DNA of 64,000 nt. Source: Emergencia sp. GTDB lineage: Bacteria > Bacillota > Clostridia > Peptostreptococcales > Anaerovoracaceae. Below, piece by piece: positions 25,394 through 32,345 of this stretch. The DNA lies in the NCBI GenBank assembly GCA_022767345.1, contig JALEOD010000044.1, forward strand, positions 1-64,000, read 5' to 3'. Position 1 is the stretch's first letter; every line of letters starts with the position of its first letter. The notes below the pieces were generated by a model. That model saw only the letters and a program-made list of their open reading frames with translations, had not been told where the DNA came from and made no database searches. The translations under genes were made by a program, and so were the position numbers.

Positions 25394-25752
25394 TGACACA
25401 CTTTATGTTTTTTTCGCATAAAAGTGTCAGTTTTCTTTTTTTGGTTTTTGGAAATTTGACACAATGGTACCCAAATTTAAATGAAAGTGTCATATTTTTA
25501 ATGTTCTATGTTCATCGTCCATAGATTTCTCCCGTTTAACCACTGTAAAGAGCCATCAAAAGCATATAAAAGTCACTAATTTTTTTCTAATTTGCAAAAA
25601 AGCAAGAGTCGACTGGCTGGAGGTTATGCTATTATATAATAATCTCAACTATTTTTCTGACACTTTGATAGTCAAAAAATGATGAAAGTGTCATTTCTAC
25701 AAAAACACGAATTTCAAAAATGACACTTCGCCTTATTTTTTTGCATAAAGTG
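25394..25752. repeat. Array of four inverted repeat pairs based on TGACACTTT / AAAGTGTCA
   Basis: The gene-free stretch 25300-25880 holds eight copies of one nonamer in alternating orientation. They are tgacac at 25394, aaagtgtca at 25421, tgacac at 25457, aaagtgtca at 25484, tgacacttt at 25658, aaagtgtca at 25685, tgacactt at 25721 and a degenerate aaagtgcc at 25747. Each left-right pair can form a hairpin with a T- or A-rich loop. Spacing is irregular and no gene or tRNA is seen. It may be a cluster of mobile hairpin repeats, a regulator-binding array or a non-coding RNA. Confidence 0.65.
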
Positions 25753-25882
25753 CCGAAAAGGCGATTACCATTAGTGCCAGACTAGAACAATTGCCACGGC
25801 AAACCGTGCAAAAGCGGATTTCTATTTTGGAAACCCATCAACCAGATTCGCAGCAGAGGTTGATGCATTTCCGCACAATATG

Positions 25883-25891
25883 TGATATAAT
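25883..25891 (+). promoter_or_regulatory. Extended -10 promoter of the LURP-one-like gene
   Basis: TGATATAAT is a perfect TGnTATAAT extended -10 element about 37 bases before the start codon. No good -35 is seen at 16-18 bases upstream, which is common for extended -10 promoters. Confidence 0.5.
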
Positions 25892-25928
25892 TATAGTAAA
25901 AAAATTCAATTCTGAATGGAGGTAGGAG

Positions 25929-26402
25929 ATGAAGCTGCTATTTAAACAGAGATTTTTTTCATGGTTTGACAGTTACGATATATATGATGAGTTTGAAAGG
26001 CCGGTGTACACGGTGCAGGGGCAGCTTGCCTGGGGACACTGCCTGAAAATTTTTGATTCCCAGGGGATGGAGGTAGGAACGGTCAAGGAGAAAGTTTTGA
26101 CCTGGCTTCCGAAGTTTGAAATCTACGAAGGAGATGCCTATATCGGAAGTATCAGCAAGGAGTTTTCATTTCTGAAGCCACGGTATAATATCGACTTCAA
26201 CGGTTGGCATATTGAGGGAGATTTTATGGAATGGGACTATAACATCACCGATGCCGGCGGCCATCGGATTGCCTCGGTCTCAAAGGAACTGTTCCATCTG
26301 ACCGATACATATGTGCTGGATATTGCAAATCCGGCAGATGCCCTGTATGTGCTGATGATGGTGCTGGCTATAGACGCTGAAAAGTGCTCTCGGAATGATT
26401 AA
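25929..26402 (+). CDS. LURP-one-related (YxjI-like) protein
   Basis: A 157-residue soluble protein resembling the LURP-one/YxjI family (Tubby-like beta-barrel with a central helix). Typical segments are FSWFDSYDIYDEFERPVYTV at the start, repeated strand pairs such as GTVKEKVLTWLPKFEIYEGD and IGSISKEFSFLKPRYNI, and a hydrophobic C-terminal helix (PADALYVLMMVLAIDAEKC). The biochemical role of bacterial members is unknown. GGAGGTAGGAG precedes the ATG. It stands alone between a repeat array and a small membrane-protein gene. Confidence 0.8.
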   Translation: MKLLFKQRFFSWFDSYDIYDEFERPVYTVQGQLAWGHCLKIFDSQGMEVGTVKEKVLTWLPKFEIYEGDAYIGSISKEFSFLKPRYNIDFNGWHIEGDFMEWDYNITDAGGHRIASVSKELFHLTDTYVLDIANPADALYVLMMVLAIDAEKCSRND

Positions 26403-26544
26403 AAGAAACAAACTGCAGGCGCGGAACCCGCAGAAATTGTTAGGCGTTTTAAATCATCTGTCTATTTCCTTCTCGCATTTCTTATGCTAAAATAACAACA
26501 GGACAATGGCGTACAAAACGCCAAACAAAATTGGAGGAAATTAA

Positions 26545-26745
26545 ATGGAATATTTTTTCAGTCATATCGGATATATCGTCGCTGTAGCTGTAATACTGGG
26601 GCTGGTAGGCTTTGCCACCGTTGTTATGGCATCAAAGAACGAAGCGGATCGGGATATTAACGAGGAGAAGTGTAATTTCCACTGCGGAAGCTGCCCAAAC
26701 ACTGAAATCTGTCACAAAGAGGGAAAGAAGACCGATGTTTTATAG
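26545..26745 (+). CDS. Small single-pass membrane protein with a cysteine cluster
   Basis: A 66-residue protein with one transmembrane helix (IGYIVAVAVILGLVGFATVV, about residues 8-27) and a cytoplasmic or outer tail carrying CNFHCGSCPNTEICH, four Cys and two His that could bind iron or zinc. The pattern recalls small FeoB-associated Cys-rich membrane proteins, but no feoB is nearby, so no function is assigned. TTGGAGGAAA precedes the ATG. An extended -10 (TGCTAAAAT, 26485-26493) lies about 50 bases upstream. Its end overlaps the next gene by 11 bases. Confidence 0.7.
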   Translation: MEYFFSHIGYIVAVAVILGLVGFATVVMASKNEADRDINEEKCNFHCGSCPNTEICHKEGKKTDVL

Positions 26746-27664
26746 TCCTACGCAGTGGATGCTGCTCTTCTTTGTTTACTGCTTTTTAGGCTGGGTTTGG
26801 GAAACGGCTTACGTGTCTGTTCGTACAAGACATCTTGAAAACAGAGGCTTTATGCACGGACCATTTCTGCCGATTTACGGCAGCGGCGCCATTGTGATTC
26901 TCCTTGCAACTTTAGGCGTGCGGGATAATCTGCTGCTGATTTATCTCTTTGGCATGCTCAGTTCTACGGTTTTAGAGTACTGCACCGGTGCGGCGATGCA
27001 AAAGCTTTTTGGCGTCCGCTACTGGGATTATTCGCAGCATAAATTTAATCTGGGAGGGCATATCTGTCTTTTTGTGTCTCTGGCTTGGGGAGGATTTTCC
27101 ATTCTTTTAGTCAGAGTACTGCACCCGCCTATTGAAAATCTGTTACTGCAGATTCCAGCCGGGGTGACCGATGTCATTGCTATGGGACTTGCTGTTTTAA
27201 TTTCTGTGGACATGACAATTTCTGTAAACGAGGCTTTGGACCTGAAAGCGATGCTGATAAAAAAGGCAGAGAGCAACGAAGAACTGCGCAGATTGCAGAG
27301 CAGAATCGACTTTGTCTATGCCCTTGCAGAAGATGATATTCGGAAGTTTAAGGCAGAGCAGGAGGCAAAAGCAGAGAAGTTCCGCGACCGGTTTGAACGG
27401 AATCTGCAGGAAGCCCGCAGTGAATACGAGACAAAGCTTGCAGCTCTCCGCGATTATGCAGAAAGCTATTTTGCTGAGCAGGAAGAAGAGGCGCAGGAAA
27501 GATTTGACTTCTATGAACGACTGGAGGCTCAGAGAAAGAAACTGGCTGAACGTACTGATAAAGAGTACCGCAGAGCGGCACGGATTCTTCGCAGAAATCC
27601 GGGGGCAGTTTCCAGAAACTTCGAGGACGAACTTGCCCAGATTCACAAATTGATGAGAAAATAA
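26735..27664 (+). CDS. Putative ABC-transporter-type membrane protein (CmpB/DUF1113-like) with coiled-coil tail
   Basis: A 309-residue protein. The N-terminal half has five to six transmembrane segments with the CmpB-type motifs FVYCFLGWVWETAYVSV, RGFMHGPFLPIYGSGA and WDYSQHKFNLGGHICLFVS. The C-terminal half from about 185 is a charged coiled coil. The frame is open further upstream, but the ATG at 26735 starts the family-like MFYSPTQWMLLFFVYCF. Members are annotated as ABC permeases, yet no ATPase is adjacent; the real role is unclear. It overlaps the small Cys-rich membrane gene, implying coupling, and a terminator follows. Confidence 0.8.
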   Translation: MFYSPTQWMLLFFVYCFLGWVWETAYVSVRTRHLENRGFMHGPFLPIYGSGAIVILLATLGVRDNLLLIYLFGMLSSTVLEYCTGAAMQKLFGVRYWDYSQHKFNLGGHICLFVSLAWGGFSILLVRVLHPPIENLLLQIPAGVTDVIAMGLAVLISVDMTISVNEALDLKAMLIKKAESNEELRRLQSRIDFVYALAEDDIRKFKAEQEAKAEKFRDRFERNLQEARSEYETKLAALRDYAESYFAEQEEEAQERFDFYERLEAQRKKLAERTDKEYRRAARILRRNPGAVSRNFEDELAQIHKLMRK

Positions 27665-27683
27665 TAATTCATAAGAAAAAGCT

Positions 27684-27714
27684 GCCCGGCCGTTACTGGA
27701 ACCGGGCGTTTTTT
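27684..27714 (+). terminator. Rho-independent terminator after the CmpB-like gene
   Basis: GCCCGG (27684-27689) pairs with CCGGGC (27702-27707) and is followed by GTTTTTT. Confidence 0.85.
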
Positions 27715-27725
27715 ATGAAAGGGAA

Positions 27726-27968
27726 GCGCCACATTCGAAGTCTTTTTTTACAATTCTTGCGCGGGCGACTGAAAAAATACCATCTTTAAGGTGTTTTTTT
27801 CAATTTACTTGCGTATTATAACCTGGAAATCCACTTGCTGCGCCACATTCATCTCAAATAATTACGATGATGGCGCGAAAATGCAAGAATTTGAAAAAAA
27901 TCGTTTAAAAGTGGCGTATTCTAAGGGACGAACGCAAGAATTCAAAAAAATTTTCTAGAAAGTGGCGC
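27726..27968. repeat. Cluster of about 36-bp repeats with GCGCCAC / CTTGCGC ends
   Basis: Copies are seen at 27726-27762 (GCGCCACATTCG...ATTCTTGCGC) and, inverted, at 27882-27917 (TGCAAGAATTTG...AAGTGGCGT) and 27933-27968 (CGCAAGAATTCA...AAGTGGCGC). A degenerate copy lies near 27779-27813. A hairpin GCGCCA...TGGCGC (27840-27875) lies between. The same unit recurs at 20034-20070. This fills an otherwise gene-free 300-base interval. Confidence 0.6.
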
Positions 27969-27979
27969 ACCGCCTCTCT

Positions 27980-28075
27980 CTACAGCGCACCGCCACCGCA
28001 GCAGCCGAGGCAGCCGCTAAAGAAGAGGCAGCCACCGCCACCTACTCTTGTATAGCAAAAAAAACACAAAAACAT
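27980..28075 (-). CDS. Candidate 31-residue Gly/Cys-rich peptide
   Basis: An unannotated minus-strand frame begins with ATG at 28075. It has a hydrophobic, Phe/Cys-rich N-terminus (MFLCFFCYTRV) and ends in GGGGCLFFSGCLGCCGGGAL. The composition recalls short Cys/Gly-rich bacteriocin-like or membrane peptides. The ribosome binding site (AAGAGA, ten bases upstream) is weak and no processing or export gene is adjacent. The coding is not proven. The plus strand of the same DNA is a GCACCGCC/GAGGCAGCC repeat that could be non-coding. Confidence 0.25.
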   Translation of the reverse strand: MFLCFFCYTRVGGGGCLFFSGCLGCCGGGAL

Positions 28076-28087
28076 AGCACTGTTCTC

Positions 28088-28172
28088 TTGATTTAATGCT
28101 TTAATGTGGTAAAATAGTAAAGCGAAGGGCGAAATTTCAGGAAGATGTGCGCCCTACGAAAGCTGAAAGGAG
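28088..28172 (+). promoter_or_regulatory. Promoter and structured leader of the his operon
   Basis: TTGATT (28088-28093), a 16-base spacer and TAAAAT (28110-28115) form a good sigma-A promoter. In the leader AGGGCG (28126-28131) can pair with CGCCCT (28150-28155). An alternative pairing of TTTCAG (28135-28140) with CTGAAA (28163-28168) reaches into the Shine-Dalgarno AAAGGAG of hisZ. The two pairings are mutually awkward, so a switch is possible. No T-box motif is present. Confidence 0.55.
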
Positions 28173-28185
28173 TTAAAGACAGACA

Positions 28186-29304
28186 ATGAAAATCAGCAGA
28201 AGCTTACTGAAAAGTGATGAAAGAGCCAATCTTGAGCTGAGAAATTTGTACCAGAAATTTGGGTACAGACAGTTTAAGATGGGAAAGTTTGAGGAATACG
28301 ACCTTTATGTAAAGAATAAGGAATTCCTGCAGATTGACAGTATGATCACTTTTAACGATAACGGAAAACTGATGGCTTTAAAGCCGGACTTAACACTTTC
28401 TATCATCAAAAATTACCATCACAGCGAAGGATATATAGAGAAAGTTTATTACAGCGAGAATATTTATCGTGCATCGAAATCTTCTCATACATATAAAGAA
28501 ATCATGCAGACAGGTCTTGAGTGTATGGGTGATATCGACCTTTATCATATTTGCGAGGTGACAGCCCTTGCGGCAAAGAGCCTTGCGGCAATCAGCCCGA
28601 GTTACGTGCTTGAAATTTCCCACATGGGAGTTATTAAGGCGGTCCTTGCGCCTCTGAGCGAAGAACTGCAGAGACAGGTTTTAAAGTGCATTGCGGAGAA
28701 GAATCTCCACGAAATCCGCAGCCTCTGCGCCGAAAACGGAATTGAAGATGAGATTTATCAGTCCATCGAAACTTTAGTATCGACTTACGGCGGATACAAG
28801 AAAGTGCTGACAGCCTTAAAGAAATCCAATCTTTCCGGTGAGGTGAGAGAAGCCTTAAACGAGCTGGAAACTATCTGCAGCATTCTGGCAGTTAACAAGC
28901 TGGCGAAGAATATCAATATCGACTTTTCCATCGTCAACGATATGGGGTATTACAGCGGCATATTGTATAAAGGCTTTGTCAAAGGCATTCCAAACAGCAT
29001 TCTTTCCGGCGGTCAGTACAATCAGCTGATGGCGCGAATGGGCAAGAAAGCCGGCGCTATCGGCTTTGCGGTATATCTGGACGCTTTAGACAGGCTGGAT
29101 TCAAGGGAAAAAGTCTACGACTTCGACGTGGTCTTTCTTTACGACGAAAAATCGGATCTGCGCCTTGTGATGAAAGAGGCAAAGGAGATGCGTGACAAAG
29201 GGGAAAGCGTGCTTTTGCAGCGGAGCATTCCCGCGAAAATGACCTACAGGAAGCTTTTAAAACTGGAAGATGGGGAGGTAAAGATCCTTGAAAGAAATGA
29301 TTAA
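28186..29304 (+). CDS. hisZ: ATP phosphoribosyltransferase regulatory subunit HisZ
   Basis: A 372-residue paralogue of histidyl-tRNA synthetase that lacks tRNA charging and forms an octamer with short-form HisG, giving activity and histidine feedback control to the first step of histidine synthesis. Class II synthetase-like segments are visible: LKPDLTLSIIKNY, VYYSENIYRASKSSHTYKE, QTGLECMGDIDLYH and ILSGGQYNQLMARMGKKAGAIGFA. It starts the operon, and its end overlaps hisG by 17 bases. Confidence 0.93.
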   Translation: MKISRSLLKSDERANLELRNLYQKFGYRQFKMGKFEEYDLYVKNKEFLQIDSMITFNDNGKLMALKPDLTLSIIKNYHHSEGYIEKVYYSENIYRASKSSHTYKEIMQTGLECMGDIDLYHICEVTALAAKSLAAISPSYVLEISHMGVIKAVLAPLSEELQRQVLKCIAEKNLHEIRSLCAENGIEDEIYQSIETLVSTYGGYKKVLTALKKSNLSGEVREALNELETICSILAVNKLAKNINIDFSIVNDMGYYSGILYKGFVKGIPNSILSGGQYNQLMARMGKKAGAIGFAVYLDALDRLDSREKVYDFDVVFLYDEKSDLRLVMKEAKEMRDKGESVLLQRSIPAKMTYRKLLKLEDGEVKILERND

Positions 29305-29932
29305 TGTGGCTCTGCCCAAGGGAAGACTGGGGCAGAAGGTTTATGATATGTTTGAAAAGGCGGGATACCCTTGTCCGTCCATCAAAGAAGACAACAGAAA
29401 GCTGATTTTTGAAAATGAAGAAGCAGGGGTTCGCTATTTCTGGGTCAAGCCGTCGGACGTAACCATTTATGTGGAGCGGGGTGCGGCGGATATCGGCGTA
29501 GCAGGTAAAGACATTTTGCTGGAATACGAGCCGGAAGTTTACGAACTTCTGGATTTAAACCTTGGAAAGTGCAGAATGGCTGTTGCGGCAAAGAGCACCT
29601 TCCGTGACAATACGGAGCGCACCTTAAAGGTTGCCACCAAGTTTCCAAATATCGCAAGAACCTTTTACGAGAAAGAAAGCAGGGATATCGACATCATCAA
29701 ACTCAATGGATCCATTGAAATTGCGCCGATTTTAGGTCTTTCGGATGTTATCGTGGATATTGTGGAAACGGGAAAAACCCTGAAAGAAAACGATTTGGAA
29801 GTGGTAAAGACCATCGTGCCGATCAGTGCAAGACTTATCGCAAATAAAGCAGGTTTTAAGTTTAAAACCGCAGAAATCGAGCAGATTCGGGACAGCCTTG
29901 CTTTCCAGCTGAAAGAAAAAGAGGAAAAGTAA
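29288..29932 (+). CDS. hisG: ATP phosphoribosyltransferase, short form
   Basis: A 214-residue catalytic subunit that joins ATP and PRPP in the first step of histidine synthesis. Motifs include VALPKGRLG, ERGAADIGVAGKDIL, and the PRPP loop region SDVIVDIVETGKTLKENDL. The short form lacks the C-terminal regulatory domain and so needs HisZ, encoded just upstream. The TTG at 29288 is preferred because GGGGAGG lies eight bases before it; the ATG at 29297 would be 17 bases away. hisC follows with no gap, where hisD would normally be. Confidence 0.95.
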   Translation: MKEMINVALPKGRLGQKVYDMFEKAGYPCPSIKEDNRKLIFENEEAGVRYFWVKPSDVTIYVERGAADIGVAGKDILLEYEPEVYELLDLNLGKCRMAVAAKSTFRDNTERTLKVATKFPNIARTFYEKESRDIDIIKLNGSIEIAPILGLSDVIVDIVETGKTLKENDLEVVKTIVPISARLIANKAGFKFKTAEIEQIRDSLAFQLKEKEEK

Positions 29933-30994
29933 ATGAGTAAATTTTTGGTAGAAAAATACAGAAAACTAAAACCTTACACGCCGGGGGAGCAGCCGAAAAA
30001 TCAGGTGATGATTAAGCTCAATACCAACGAATCACCTTATCCGCCTGGCCCAGCTACCATGGCGGCGCTCAGCGCAGAGGAGGCTGCAAATCTCAGACTT
30101 TATTCCGATCCCGATTCATCGGATTTAAAGCAGGCCATCGCAGACCTTTACAGGATGCAGAAAAATAATATCTTTGTGAGCAACGGTTCTGACGATATTT
30201 TGAACTTCGCTTTTATGGCATTTGCAGGTGAAGGAGGCAAGGTATATTTTCCGGAAATATCCTATGGGTTTTATGAGGTATTTGCGGATCTTTATCGCTG
30301 TGATTACGTAAAAGTGCCGCTGCAGCCTGATTTTTCCATCGATCCGAAAGATTATGTGTGCAGGGACGGCATGATTGTCATAGCAAATCCCAACGCGCCG
30401 ACTGGGCAGACCCTTTCCCTGCAGCAGGTAGAAGAAATCGTCAGAACCAACAGGGAGTCAGTGGTGCTCATCGATGAAGCCTATGTGGACTTTGGCGCTG
30501 ACAGCGCAGCAGGCCTGGTACATAAATATGAAAATCTGCTGGTGGTGCAGACTTTCTCCAAGTCCAGAAGCATGGCGGGCGCACGTCTGGGCTTTGCCAT
30601 TGCTTCTCCGGCATTAATAGGCGACCTTGAAAAAATCAAGTTTTCAACCAATCCGTACAATGTCAACAGGCTGACCAGCGCGGCAGGAACAGCGGCTATT
30701 TCAGAGAACGGGTATTACATGGAAAACTGCAGGCGCATTATGGAAACCAGAGCCTACACAGCGGAAAAGCTGACCGCTATGGGTTTTGAGGTAGTGCCGT
30801 CTAAGGCAAACTTCCTCTTTGCAAAATCGCCCGATGTGGACGGCGGCATTCTCTACGAAAAGCTGCGGGACAAAGGCATTTTGATTCGCCACTTTGACAA
30901 AGAGGCGATTAAACAGTACAATAGGATTACCATTGGAACCAGACAGGAGATGGAGCGCTTTTTAGAAGCAACGGCAGAAATTCTGAGGAAATAA
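29933..30994 (+). CDS. hisC: Histidinol-phosphate aminotransferase
   Basis: A 353-residue PLP enzyme of fold type I that converts imidazole acetol phosphate to histidinol phosphate. Visible are NTNESPYPPGP, the SNGSDDILNF cofactor-phosphate segment, ANPNAPTGQ, the DEAYVDF aspartate and the PLP lysine in TFSKSRSMAGARLG. Its ATG directly follows the hisG stop, so translation is coupled. Length matches the family (about 350). Confidence 0.95.
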   Translation: MSKFLVEKYRKLKPYTPGEQPKNQVMIKLNTNESPYPPGPATMAALSAEEAANLRLYSDPDSSDLKQAIADLYRMQKNNIFVSNGSDDILNFAFMAFAGEGGKVYFPEISYGFYEVFADLYRCDYVKVPLQPDFSIDPKDYVCRDGMIVIANPNAPTGQTLSLQQVEEIVRTNRESVVLIDEAYVDFGADSAAGLVHKYENLLVVQTFSKSRSMAGARLGFAIASPALIGDLEKIKFSTNPYNVNRLTSAAGTAAISENGYYMENCRRIMETRAYTAEKLTAMGFEVVPSKANFLFAKSPDVDGGILYEKLRDKGILIRHFDKEAIKQYNRITIGTRQEMERFLEATAEILRK

Positions 30995-31010
30995 GTTTGA
31001 GGTAACAAAG

Positions 31011-31598
31011 ATGAGAACAAGTGAAATCAATCGAAATACAGCGGAGACCAGAATCAGTTTAAAGCTGAATCTGGACGGCAGAGGAGAAAGCACCATCGAT
31101 ACAGGCTGCGGCTTTTTAGATCACATGCTGACCCTCTTTGCAAGGCACGGCAGATTTGACCTCACAGTCAGCTGTCAGGGAGACACCGATGTAGATTATC
31201 ACCACACCGCAGAAGATATCGGTATCGTGCTGGGCAGCGCCTTTTCTGAGGCCCTTTCCGATATGCGGGGTATCTGCCGCTACGGCGATATCATTCTTCC
31301 TATGGACGAGAGTCTGATGCTCTGTGCAGTGGATATTTCCGGCAGGGATTATCTGGGAATGCAGGTAGAAATGCCATGTGAAAAAGTGGGAGATTTTGAC
31401 ACAGAACTGGTAAAGGAGTTTTTCTTAGGATTTGTGAGAAAGGCACAGCTGACCCTGCACTTTAAACAGATGGCAGGGGAGAACACCCACCATATCATCG
31501 AGGCTATGTTTAAAGCTTTTGGAAGAACCATGGCAAAAGCTGTAAAAATTGACGAGGAATATAAAGACGAGATTCCTTCTACGAAGGGAGTGCTGTAA
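31011..31598 (+). CDS. hisB: Imidazoleglycerol-phosphate dehydratase
   Basis: A 195-residue monofunctional dehydratase that removes water from imidazole glycerol phosphate. The duplicated manganese-binding motifs are present: GFLDHMLTLFARHG, DVDYHHTAEDIGI, VKEFFLGFVRKAQLTLH and NTHHIIEAMFKAFGR. It has no fused phosphatase domain; a PHP phosphatase at the end of the operon supplies that activity. It lies 16 bases after hisC and abuts hisH. Confidence 0.97.
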   Translation: MRTSEINRNTAETRISLKLNLDGRGESTIDTGCGFLDHMLTLFARHGRFDLTVSCQGDTDVDYHHTAEDIGIVLGSAFSEALSDMRGICRYGDIILPMDESLMLCAVDISGRDYLGMQVEMPCEKVGDFDTELVKEFFLGFVRKAQLTLHFKQMAGENTHHIIEAMFKAFGRTMAKAVKIDEEYKDEIPSTKGVL

Positions 31599-32216
31599 AT
31601 GATTGCCATTATAGATTACGGCGTGGGAAATATCTTTTCCCTGGAAAGTTCCTTTCGATATATCGGACAGGAAGCTGTTCTCACCAGCAATCCGGCGGTG
31701 ATTGAGCAGGCGGATAAACTGATTCTTCCCGGGGTCGGCGCTTTTGGAGACGCGGCAGAAAAGCTCAGGGAAAGCGGCATGGCGGAAGTAGTGCTGGCGG
31801 AGGCTGCTAAGGGAAAGCCCCTTCTCGGCATCTGTCTGGGCATGCAGCTGCTCTTTGAGAAAAGCTTTGAGTACGGCGAGCACGCAGGTCTCAGCCTGAT
31901 TCCCGGTGAAATTGTCACCATGGAGGGCGTCGTACCTGTCGACTATAAAGTGCCGCATATTGGCTGGAATGAGCTCCATTTTCCGAAAAACAAAGAGAAA
32001 AGCCCTATATTTAAATATCTGGAAGAGGGAGATTTTGTATATTTTGTCCACACTTATTACGGAACAAACTGTGAGGAATCGACCATCGCGGTGACGGAGT
32101 ACGGGGCAGAACTGACAGCGGCAGTGGCAAGGGACAACGTTTACGGCGTGCAGTTCCACCCGGAAAAAAGCGGGGAAACCGGCATGAAGATTCTGCGCGC
32201 ATTTTGTGAGCTGTAA
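31599..32216 (+). CDS. hisH: Imidazole glycerol phosphate synthase, glutaminase subunit
   Basis: A 205-residue class I glutamine amidotransferase that makes ammonia for HisF. The nucleophile cysteine is in GICLGMQLLFE (about residue 78) and the His-Glu pair in QFHPEKSG. The oxyanion-strand segment LPGVGAFG is present. The ATG follows the hisB stop directly. A 129-base GC-rich gap separates it from hisA. Confidence 0.97.
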   Translation: MIAIIDYGVGNIFSLESSFRYIGQEAVLTSNPAVIEQADKLILPGVGAFGDAAEKLRESGMAEVVLAEAAKGKPLLGICLGMQLLFEKSFEYGEHAGLSLIPGEIVTMEGVVPVDYKVPHIGWNELHFPKNKEKSPIFKYLEEGDFVYFVHTYYGTNCEESTIAVTEYGAELTAAVARDNVYGVQFHPEKSGETGMKILRAFCEL

Positions 32217-32345
32217 AGAGTGCAGGGGCGAGCTGCAGGGCGAGCACCGGTGCGTGCCGCAGCATGGGCGGATGCGGGCCGTAAAGCCAATGTGACTGCG
32301 TGCTGCAGAGTGCACGCCATAAAGATATAGAAAGGAAGTTTGGTT
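32217..32345. repeat. GC-rich spacer with tandem repeat between hisH and hisA
   Basis: This is a large gap in the otherwise tightly packed first part of the operon. It starts with a near-perfect tandem repeat, tgcaggggcgagc (32221-32233) then tgcagggcgagc (32234-32245), and is clearly more GC-rich than its surroundings. No open frame with a start is seen. hisA has its own AAAGGAAG ribosome binding site at the end of the gap. Confidence 0.45.

Noticed and set aside
25394..25752. Possible CRISPR array
   Set aside because: The repeats are nine bases, alternate in orientation and are irregularly spaced; there are no uniform spacers and no cas genes nearby.
27960..28050. A proline-rich plus-strand frame (SAPPPQQPRQP type) opposite the candidate small peptide
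   Set aside because: No start codon is present in that frame and it runs out of the 36-bp repeat; it is listed only as an alternative reading of repeated DNA.
28116..28185. T-box riboswitch in front of the his operon
   Set aside because: The conserved antiterminator core (AGGGTGGnACCGCG) and a following terminator are absent.
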